Part shown: positions 1 to 5,567 of the stretch, piece after piece | Layout of the letters: each line of letters opens with the position of its first letter | Position numbering within the stretch: position 1 is the first letter of the stretch | Origin: an uncultured Ruminococcus sp. | Lineage (GTDB): Bacteria > Bacillota > Clostridia > Oscillospirales > CAG-272 | Direction of reading: 5' to 3' | Assembly (NCBI GenBank): GCA_902797125.1 | Contig: CADBRS010000104.1 | Location: 1 to 5,567 of the forward strand | DNA length: 5,567 nucleotides | The notes under the pieces: generated by a model | Told to the model about the DNA's origin: nothing | Databases searched by the model: none | Seen by the model: the letters and a program-made list of their open reading frames with translations, nothing else | Translations under genes and position numbers: made by a program

Positions 1-4
1 AATC

Positions 5-3000
5 ATGGAAAACGAACGTACCATAGGGTCCGTTTTTAAGCGCTACTATGCCCTGACGACGGACAGCCATTTTAAATCTTTTGAGGACATGCGCGTGTCG
101 AATGTCCGTATCGATAAAGTTAGAAACTCTATAGAAGTGTTTATTGAGCCTGAAACGATCATTTCCAAGGGACGTCTTTACGAACTTGAAAATGAGATCA
201 AGTCATTCTACGACTTGAGAAGTATCAGGCTTTTTCCGCATTACAGAGCGGAACTCTTTATGCAGAATCCCGGCTATTTCAAAGAGATCCTGAAGGAGAC
301 CGAACGTGTCGGGATCGTGGCCAAGGGATTCTTTGACCATGCAAGTTACGTGATCTCGGACAAGGAGATCGAGATCACGATACCGTTTGCCAATTATGCG
401 GCCCAGTTCATCACGGACGCGAAAACGCCCGGAGTGATCTCCAATATCATCCGGCTGGAATTCGGCCTGGATTATGACGTGATCGTGTCCAAGGGTCCGG
501 AGGATGAAAGCGCGAAGGCGATTTCCCGTCAACTGGAGGATCTGGACAGGGAATTGATGCTGCAAAAGGCATCCTATGAGTCCGGCATGCAGACTCCAAA
601 AAAGGCGGAGGCACCAGCCTCTTCCGGGGAAAGGCGCATGTCCGTGTTGCCGATCGCCGAAGAGGAAATCATCTCCGAGACACGGATCAAAAACGGATCA
701 TCCGTTTTCGACTGGTCCGAGCCTGAACAGCTGTTCGGCGAGTCTTTTCCCGTTCTCCCGGTCCCGATCGCCAAGCTGGATAAACCCGGCAGAAATCTCG
801 TGATCCTGGGCGAGATCTTTTCCGCCTCCTCGGACTCCAAAAGGAATTCGGATCTGTTCGTCGTCTCGTTCTGTCTCTATGACGGCACGTCTTCGATGGA
901 AGCCAAGATCATGAATCAGACGGAAAACGACGCCAAAAAGCTTTTGAAAGTGCTCACGCCGGGCACGTCGGTTGCGCTGCACGGCTTTGCCAAACATGAA
1001 CAGAGGAAGGACGGGATCAGTCCGGATCTCACGTTCTTCGTGAACAGCATCCAGAAGATCCAAAAGATTTTGCGCAAAGACGAGTCGCCCAAGAAGCGGG
1101 TCGAACTGCATCTGCACACGACAATGTCCAACATGGACGCGCTGATTCCTCCCGAGACCGCCGTTCAGACGGCTCATGACTGGGGCATGCCCGCTATTGC
1201 CATCACGGATCACGGCACCGTCCAGGGCTATCAGGAAGCCATGGGCCCGAGCGCCAAACTGAAGCAGAAGGTGATCTGGGGGATCGAATCATATTTCGTC
1301 AACGATACCGCTTCGGCCATTACGGGAGACAGTGAGGACGAACTGAATCAGGAATCGATCGCTTTCGATATCGAGACCACGGGTTTCGATCATATCAATG
1401 ACCATATCATCGAGATCGGTGCGGTCAGGATCAAAAACGGCCATGTGCTGGACGAATTCGACACGTTCGTCAATCCGGGGATCCATATCCCGGAAAAGAT
1501 CACCGAACTGACGTCCATCACGGATGAGATGGTTCAGGATGCCCCTTCGGTCGATGAAGCGCTCAAATTGTTTTTTGATTTCATCGGGCCTGCGGAATCC
1601 GGCAAGAAACCGAAGCTCCTGATCGCCCACAATGCTCCTTTCGACACGGGTTTTGTCCGCACTGCCGCCCAAAGACTGGGTATGCCTTTTCCGTATCCTT
1701 ATCTGGACACGGTTCCGATGTCCCGCTTTTTAAATCCCTCACTCAAGAATCATAAGTTGGATACGGTGGCCGAGTACTACCGGATCGACTCGTTCCATCA
1801 TCACAGAGCCTCGGATGATGCGCGGGCTCTGGCCCTGATTTGGCTGAAGATGATCGATGAAATGAAGAGTGAAAAACTGATTCGTTTCTCTCAGCTCAAA
1901 GAAGAGATGGCCAACGCATTCGATCCTAAGAAGATGAATACGTATCACCAGATCCTGCTTGTCAGGAACAAGGTGGGTTTAAAAAACCTCTATAGGCTCG
2001 TTTCGGCCAGCTATCTGGACTATTTCAATAAAAGACCCAGGATCCCGAAAACGCTCCTGGAAAAATACAGAGAAGGATTGATCGTAGGCTCTGCATGTGA
2101 AGCCGGTGAGCTGTTCAGAGCCGTACTGGAAGGCAAGTCCGAGAGCGAGATCGAAGAGATCGTCTCTTTCTACGATTATCTGGAGATCCAGCCGATTTCC
2201 AACAACCGCTTCCTGATCGAGGAAGGCAGGGTCGCGGATGAGGAAGGACTCAGAGAGTTGAACCGCCAGATCGTCAGGCTGGGTGAAAAGTACGGAAAAC
2301 CTGTCTGTGCGACATGCGACGCGCATTTTCTGAACGACGAGGATGAGATCTTCCGAAAGATCCTGCTGGCCGGTCAGAAATACAAGGATGCGGACAGGGA
2401 CTGCCATCTGTATCTGCGAACGACGGAAGAGATGCTGGAGGAATTCTCCTATCTCGGAGAAGAAAAAGCCTTCGAAGTTGTCGTGACGAATACCAATCGC
2501 ATTGCGGATCTTTGCGAAGAGGGCATCCGGCCGTTCCCGGAAGGATCTTTCACGCCCAAGATGGATGGCGCGGAAGAGGATCTTCAGCGCATCTGCTATG
2601 AGAGAGCCAAAAAGTTGTACGGCGATCCTTTGCCTGAATATGTGGAGAACAGACTGAACAAAGAACTGACTTCCATCATTTCAAACGGTTTTGCCGTGCT
2701 CTATATGATTGCTCAAAAACTGGTCCAGTACAGCGAGAGTCAGGGCTATCTCGTAGGTTCCAGAGGTTCTGTCGGTTCTTCATGCGTGGCCTTTTTCGCA
2801 GGCATTTCCGAAGTCAACCCGTTAAAGCCTCATTACTATTGCCCCAAATGCCAGTATTCAGATTTCGAGACAGCGGAGAAAAACGGCGTCCGTTCCGGGT
2901 TCGATCTGCCCGACGCGACCTGTCCGCGTTGCGGAGCCAAACTCAATTATGACGGCCATGACATACCCTTTGAGACCTTCCTCGGTTTCCATGGGGACAA

Positions 3001-4438
3001 GTCACCGGATATCGATCTGAACTTCTCCGGAGAAGTCCAAGGCCGAGTCCATAAATACACAGAAACGCTTTTCGGCGCTGAAAACGTGTTCCGCGCTGGG
3101 ACGATCGGCGTGATCGCCGCCAAAACCGCATATGGGTACGTTGTGAAGTATCTGGAGGATAAAGGCATCTCCTTGCCCCGGGCCGAAGTCGACCGGATGG
3201 TCGAGCACTGTACGGGCGTCAAAAGAACGACAGGGCAGCATCCAGGCGGCATCGTGGTCGTACCGAAGGAATATGAGATCTACGATTTCTGCCCGGTCCA
3301 GCATCCGGCAGACGATCCGAATTCGGATATCGTCACCACGCATTTCACGTTCTCCTATCTGCATGACACCCTTTTGAAGTTGGACGAACTCGGTCACGAT
3401 ATTCCGACCAAGTACAAGTACCTGGAAAAATATACAGGGACCAGCGTTTTGGACGTGCCCATGAACGACCGGTCGATTTATCAGCTCTTTTTAGGGACCG
3501 AGCCTCTGGGCGTAACGCCTGAGGATATCGACTGCCCGCTGGGGACGTTGGGTCTGCCTGAACTGGGCACCAAATTCGTGATCCGGATGCTTCAGGAATC
3601 CAAACCGCAATCGTTTTCGGATCTGATCCAGATCTCAGGACTTTCTCATGGGACCGACGTTTGGACCAATAATGCCCAGGATCTGATCCGGGACGGCACC
3701 TGTACGATTTCGGAAGTCATCGGGACCCGTGATTCGATCATGATCGAACTGATTCGCTACGGGGTGGAGTCCTCTCACGCCTTCAGCATCATGGAGATGG
3801 TTCGTAAAGCCAAAGGCCTGACCCCTGAATTTGAACAGGAAATGCGGTCAGTGGGTGTTCCGGATTGGTATATCGCTTCCTGCAAGAAGATCAAATACAT
3901 GTTCCCGAAAGCACATGCGGCAGCTTACGATATGTCCGCCATCCGGCTGGCATGGTACAAGCTGCATGAGCCACTGGCATTTTATTGCGCCATGTTCACG
4001 GTTCAGCCCGGCGGTTTCGACGCACAGATCGTCATCCGGGGCAAGCGGGCTGTTCAGGAAGAGATCTATCGGATAGAGAAGGCAGGGAAGGATGCTTCGC
4101 CTAAGGAGCAGGACAGCTTGCCAACTCTCCAACTGGTCAACGAGGCCTATGCGAGGGGGATCAGGTTCCTCCCCGTGGATCGGGACAAATCCGAAGCTAC
4201 GGAGTTTAAACCGGATCACGGCGCCGTCCGCATGCCTTTCTCATCTCTGCCGGGAGTCGGAGAAAATGCCGCGAAGAGCATCGTGAAAGCCAGGGAGGAA
4301 GCGCCTTTTACGTCCATTCAGGATCTGGCCAAAAGGTCCGGCGTCACCAAAACGGTGATCGAGGTCCTGACGCGCAATCAGGTTTTGAACGGATTGGATG
4401 AAACGGCTCAGATATCGATTTTCAACATGCTACAGTGA
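5..4438 (+). CDS. polC: DNA polymerase III alpha subunit, PolC type (replicative polymerase with built-in 3'-5' proofreading exonuclease)
   Basis: Catalyses chromosomal DNA synthesis at the replication fork in the cytoplasm, working with the beta clamp and clamp loader (family knowledge). The 1477-residue product is close to the usual PolC size (about 1440) and shows the family's domain order. A divergent N-terminal domain (about 1-165) and a polar linker (about 166-245) precede an OB-fold region (about 250-360). The PHP domain has HLH at 369-371 and TDHG at 401-404 and is split by a DEDDh exonuclease with D455/E457, D547, H600 and D605 all present. The polymerase core has GSRGSVGSS at 918-926, a C4 zinc-binding pair (CPKC 946-949, CPRC 973-976), catalytic PDID with D1002 and D1004, QHPGG at 1078-1082 and the third aspartate D1127 in LKLD. 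GLSHGTDVW is at 1212-1220, a helix-hairpin-helix PGVG at 1416-1419, and a C-terminal clamp-binding QISIF at 1469-1473. No catalytic residue looks lost. Only four bases precede the ATG, so its ribosome binding site is not visible; the start fits the family. Stop is TGA. Confidence 0.98.
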   Translation: MENERTIGSVFKRYYALTTDSHFKSFEDMRVSNVRIDKVRNSIEVFIEPETIISKGRLYELENEIKSFYDLRSIRLFPHYRAELFMQNPGYFKEILKETERVGIVAKGFFDHASYVISDKEIEITIPFANYAAQFITDAKTPGVISNIIRLEFGLDYDVIVSKGPEDESAKAISRQLEDLDRELMLQKASYESGMQTPKKAEAPASSGERRMSVLPIAEEEIISETRIKNGSSVFDWSEPEQLFGESFPVLPVPIAKLDKPGRNLVILGEIFSASSDSKRNSDLFVVSFCLYDGTSSMEAKIMNQTENDAKKLLKVLTPGTSVALHGFAKHEQRKDGISPDLTFFVNSIQKIQKILRKDESPKKRVELHLHTTMSNMDALIPPETAVQTAHDWGMPAIAITDHGTVQGYQEAMGPSAKLKQKVIWGIESYFVNDTASAITGDSEDELNQESIAFDIETTGFDHINDHIIEIGAVRIKNGHVLDEFDTFVNPGIHIPEKITELTSITDEMVQDAPSVDEALKLFFDFIGPAESGKKPKLLIAHNAPFDTGFVRTAAQRLGMPFPYPYLDTVPMSRFLNPSLKNHKLDTVAEYYRIDSFHHHRASDDARALALIWLKMIDEMKSEKLIRFSQLKEEMANAFDPKKMNTYHQILLVRNKVGLKNLYRLVSASYLDYFNKRPRIPKTLLEKYREGLIVGSACEAGELFRAVLEGKSESEIEEIVSFYDYLEIQPISNNRFLIEEGRVADEEGLRELNRQIVRLGEKYGKPVCATCDAHFLNDEDEIFRKILLAGQKYKDADRDCHLYLRTTEEMLEEFSYLGEEKAFEVVVTNTNRIADLCEEGIRPFPEGSFTPKMDGAEEDLQRICYERAKKLYGDPLPEYVENRLNKELTSIISNGFAVLYMIAQKLVQYSESQGYLVGSRGSVGSSCVAFFAGISEVNPLKPHYYCPKCQYSDFETAEKNGVRSGFDLPDATCPRCGAKLNYDGHDIPFETFLGFHGDKSPDIDLNFSGEVQGRVHKYTETLFGAENVFRAGTIGVIAAKTAYGYVVKYLEDKGISLPRAEVDRMVEHCTGVKRTTGQHPGGIVVVPKEYEIYDFCPVQHPADDPNSDIVTTHFTFSYLHDTLLKLDELGHDIPTKYKYLEKYTGTSVLDVPMNDRSIYQLFLGTEPLGVTPEDIDCPLGTLGLPELGTKFVIRMLQESKPQSFSDLIQISGLSHGTDVWTNNAQDLIRDGTCTISEVIGTRDSIMIELIRYGVESSHAFSIMEMVRKAKGLTPEFEQEMRSVGVPDWYIASCKKIKYMFPKAHAAAYDMSAIRLAWYKLHEPLAFYCAMFTVQPGGFDAQIVIRGKRAVQEEIYRIEKAGKDASPKEQDSLPTLQLVNEAYARGIRFLPVDRDKSEATEFKPDHGAVRMPFSSLPGVGENAAKSIVKAREEAPFTSIQDLAKRSGVTKTVIEVLTRNQVLNGLDETAQISIFNMLQ

Positions 4439-4458
4439 AGATTTTGTTTTTTGGTTCG

Positions 4459-4480
4459 AATGCCTTGACAAAAAGGCATT
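4459..4480. repeat. Perfect 8-bp inverted repeat overlapping the tRNA-Val -35 box
   Basis: The arms AATGCCTT (4459-4466) and AAGGCATT (4473-4480) are exact reverse complements around a six-base spacer, GACAAA. The repeat begins 21 bases after the polC stop codon, and its left arm and spacer contain the TTGACA -35 box (4465-4470). As RNA it could form a hairpin at the 3' end of the polC transcript, but no T-run follows it, so it is not a typical intrinsic terminator. As DNA it could be an operator. The symmetry is directly visible; either function is inference. Confidence 0.6.
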
Positions 4481-4493
4481 TAAGTGATAGGAT
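4465..4493 (+). promoter_or_regulatory. Sigma-A-type promoter for tRNA-Val
   Basis: The -35 box is a perfect TTGACA (4465-4470), followed by a 17-base spacer and a -10 TAGGAT (4488-4493) matching four of six consensus positions. A TG one base before the -10 (4485-4486) makes it an extended -10, which would offset the weaker hexamer. The predicted start is near 4500, only about five bases before the mature tRNA 5' end. It lies in the gap after polC and is the only candidate promoter seen upstream of the tRNA and the membrane-protein gene. Confidence 0.8.
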
Positions 4494-4504
4494 AAGGACT
4501 GTTT

Positions 4505-4580
<76 letters not shown>

Positions 4581-4581
<1 letters not shown>

Positions 4582-4606
4582 GTCCGGACCTGTCCGGACT
4601 TTTTTT
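4581..4606 (+). terminator. Intrinsic (rho-independent) terminator after tRNA-Val
   Basis: AGTCCGGAC (4581-4589) and GTCCGGACT (4592-4600) are perfectly complementary nine-base arms separated by only two bases (CT), so the real loop probably opens to four bases with an eight-pair stem. A run of seven T (4600-4606) follows directly. The first stem base is the last A of the encoded CCA, so a terminated transcript carries the hairpin flush with the mature tRNA 3' end. It lies between tRNA-Val and the membrane-protein gene and should limit transcription into the latter. Confidence 0.92.
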
Positions 4607-4609
4607 GAC

Positions 4610-4614
4610 GGAGG
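4610..4614 (+). promoter_or_regulatory. Shine-Dalgarno site of the membrane-protein gene
   Basis: GGAGG lies six bases before the ATG at 4621, a strong site at good spacing that fixes this start over the next in-frame ATG (codon 9). It starts only four bases after the end of the terminator T-run, leaving no room for a promoter in between. Confidence 0.88.
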
Positions 4615-4620
4615 AAAAAC

Positions 4621-5409
4621 ATGGAAAATACTCGCTATAAAAGGATGATAGGTTTATACTGGATCGTTTCTTTGATTATGGTGGGCCTCTATATTTTTCT
4701 GGTTTATCTGACGACAAAATTGGCCACCGATGTAACGTTCGGCGTCAGCGATTTTTGGATTTATGTTTTGGAGATCAGTTATCAGCTGATCGAACTGGCC
4801 GTTTTTTGGATTGCTTTTGCACTTGCGATCACCTGCCTTTGGAAGAGAGGAGCGCGTGATTCCGTTTTTGCGTTTATTTCGATAGGTGCCTTGACAGTCA
4901 TCAAATACATCGCCAACTTTTCAGTTTCCTGGATCGTCGACGGGGCCTACAACTGGGTCGCAGACCTGCTATTGATCGTTCAAAACATAGGGCTTGAGAT
5001 AGCTTTGCTGGGATTGCCAATCGTGATCTGTGGGATCATCATAGCCTCCCGGAAAAAGCACGAACAAAAAGGTTCCCCTTTTCAAAACGGAACCTATCTT
5101 CCTTACCGGCACATCGTTGATTTTGCAAATCCTCTCCTGACGTGTGCGCTCATTTGTTCTTTGACCGTAGTCGCGGTGAAAACGGTCATTTGGCTCTACT
5201 ATTTTGCCACTGTTCTTGTCGACTATCTGTACAAGCCCTGGGTGATCCTTCTCGAGCATCTTTTTGTGGATTTGCTGTTTGCGGTCTTGGGTTATTTCGC
5301 AGTTGCATTCATGGTTGTTTTTCTTGCCGGGCATTTTGGTTCCGACAAAAAGAAAAAGGATAGGGAAGAAGCCGACCCGTCGGACACAGACCCGGAATCT
5401 TTTACTTGA
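4621..5409 (+). CDS. Unrecognised polytopic membrane protein, about six transmembrane helices
   Basis: I do not recognise the family, and no catalytic or transport motif is evident. The 262-residue product has hydrophobic segments at about 10-32, 47-73, 82-106, 113-142, 168-198 and 207-238. Basic clusters near R5/K7/R8, K75-R79, R144-K150 and K243-R248 fall after every second helix, so the positive-inside rule predicts six helices with both ends in the cytoplasm. Several charged residues lie inside or beside helices (E51, E58, K95, D115, E126, K187, E212, D217), more than in a simple anchor, suggesting helix-helix or ligand contacts. The tail (about 240-262) is charged, first lysine-rich and then acidic. 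There is no signal peptide beyond the first helix. The start is supported by GGAGG six bases upstream. The gene lies between two tRNA genes, directly after the tRNA-Val terminator; its TGA stop overlaps the next promoter and no terminator follows it. Sampled lines are more AT-rich than polC, as hydrophobic codons would partly explain. A real gene is likely; its function is unknown. Confidence 0.9.
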   Translation: MENTRYKRMIGLYWIVSLIMVGLYIFLVYLTTKLATDVTFGVSDFWIYVLEISYQLIELAVFWIAFALAITCLWKRGARDSVFAFISIGALTVIKYIANFSVSWIVDGAYNWVADLLLIVQNIGLEIALLGLPIVICGIIIASRKKHEQKGSPFQNGTYLPYRHIVDFANPLLTCALICSLTVVAVKTVIWLYYFATVLVDYLYKPWVILLEHLFVDLLFAVLGYFAVAFMVVFLAGHFGSDKKKKDREEADPSDTDPESFT

Positions 5410-5434
5410 CTTGTTATAGATAAGCGGTTATAAT
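5406..5434 (+). promoter_or_regulatory. Near-consensus sigma-A-type promoter for tRNA-Pro
   Basis: TTGACT (5406-5411, five of six matches) and a perfect TATAAT -10 (5429-5434) are separated by exactly 17 bases. The predicted start is near 5441. The -35 box overlaps the TGA stop codon (5407-5409) of the membrane-protein gene. It should be a strong promoter, as expected for a stable RNA gene. Confidence 0.87.
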
Positions 5435-5440
5435 TAATGG

Positions 5441-5490
5441 CGTTGCGAGACAACAGGCCCCCGTTTGGCAGTCTGGACTCATTATAAGAT
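5441..5490 (+). other. Predicted 5' leader of the tRNA-Pro precursor
   Basis: If transcription starts near 5441, about 50 bases precede the mature tRNA-Pro and would be removed by RNase P. The stretch holds a weak GTTG/CAAC hairpin (5442-5445 with 5451-5454) and a CCCCG (5459-5463) complementary to the first five bases of the tRNA acceptor (CGGGG, 5491-5495). No gene, terminator or known regulatory RNA is recognisable in it. Confidence 0.5.
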
Positions 5491-5563
5491 CGGGGTGTGG
5501 CTCAGATGGTAGAGCGCTTGGTTTGGGACCAAGATGCCGCAGGTTCGAATCCTGTCACTCCGA
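5491..5563 (+). tRNA. tRNA-Pro, anticodon TGG, CCA not encoded
   Basis: A regular cloverleaf of 73 bases. The acceptor CGGGGTG (5491-5497) pairs with CACTCCG (5556-5562), with one G-T. The D stem is GCTC/GAGC with loop AGATGGTA. The anticodon stem CTTGG/CCAAG holds loop TTTGGGA (5522-5528), giving anticodon TGG at 5524-5526. The T stem GCAGG/CCTGT encloses TTCGAAT. The first pair C-G and discriminator A5563 are typical of bacterial tRNA-Pro. The next bases are TCAT, so CCA must be added after transcription, unlike the tRNA-Val in this window. The sequence ends four bases later, so any following terminator or further tRNA genes are not visible. Confidence 0.96.
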
Positions 5564-5567
5564 TCAT

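Noticed and set aside
203..565. Minus-strand open frames inside polC (for example 203-565, 698-1213, 1979-2407, 3002-3397)
   Set aside because: They lie wholly opposite a clearly functional polC, have compositions typical of antisense shadows, and show no recognisable domains.
1289..1880. The exonuclease domain inside PolC as a fusion or insertion of foreign DNA
   Set aside because: A DEDDh exonuclease nested in the PHP domain is the normal PolC architecture, and the base composition does not change there.
4969..5334. Minus-strand open frame opposite the membrane-protein gene
   Set aside because: The plus-strand frame has a strong ribosome binding site and a coherent membrane topology; the reverse frame is a low-complexity polar shadow with no such support.
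5437..5487. A 16-codon open frame (ATG to TAA) between the tRNA-Pro promoter and the tRNA, as a leader peptide
   Set aside because: Its ATG lies upstream of the predicted transcription start near 5441, it has no Shine-Dalgarno site, and it contains no run of proline or valine codons that would suggest attenuation.
5465..5488. A second promoter for tRNA-Pro made of TTGGCA (5465-5470) and TATAAG (5483-5488)
   Set aside because: The spacer is only 12 bases, and transcription would start inside the tRNA.

Overview
The window looks like ordinary chromosomal housekeeping DNA from a low-to-mid GC Gram-positive bacterium (Bacillota, probably Clostridia-like). The main evidence is a complete polC, the replicative DNA polymerase III alpha subunit of the PolC type, which is characteristic of Bacillota and relatives. 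TGG is used for Trp and TGA as a stop in both genes, so the standard code applies and Mycoplasma-type recoding is excluded. GC is about 50% or a little above in polC and nearer 45% in sampled lines of the second gene. The Clostridia placement rests on the general look of the PolC C-terminal half and is only moderately secure.

Layout, all on the + strand: polC (5-4438) fills the first 80%. A 66-base gap follows, carrying a perfect inverted repeat that overlaps a sigma-A-type promoter. Next come a tRNA-Val(CAC) gene with encoded CCA (4505-4581) and an intrinsic terminator whose stem starts at the last base of that CCA (4581-4606). A gene for an unrecognised 262-residue protein with about six membrane helices (4621-5409) begins only 14 bases after the terminator T-run. 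A near-consensus promoter overlapping its stop codon drives tRNA-Pro(TGG) (5491-5563) through a leader of about 50 bases. The window ends four bases after the tRNA.

Functionally, polC, tRNA-Val and tRNA-Pro belong to replication and translation. The membrane protein has no function that can be assigned from sequence; it sits between two tRNA genes with no room for a promoter after the terminator, so terminator read-through from the tRNA-Val promoter is the simplest way to express it. Nothing in the window is a defence, mobile or biosynthetic system. The points most worth a second look are the terminator/membrane-gene arrangement, the palindrome on the tRNA-Val promoter, a strong excess of GATC, a possible three-hairpin internal repeat in the membrane protein, and a T-stem mismatch in the tRNA-Val.
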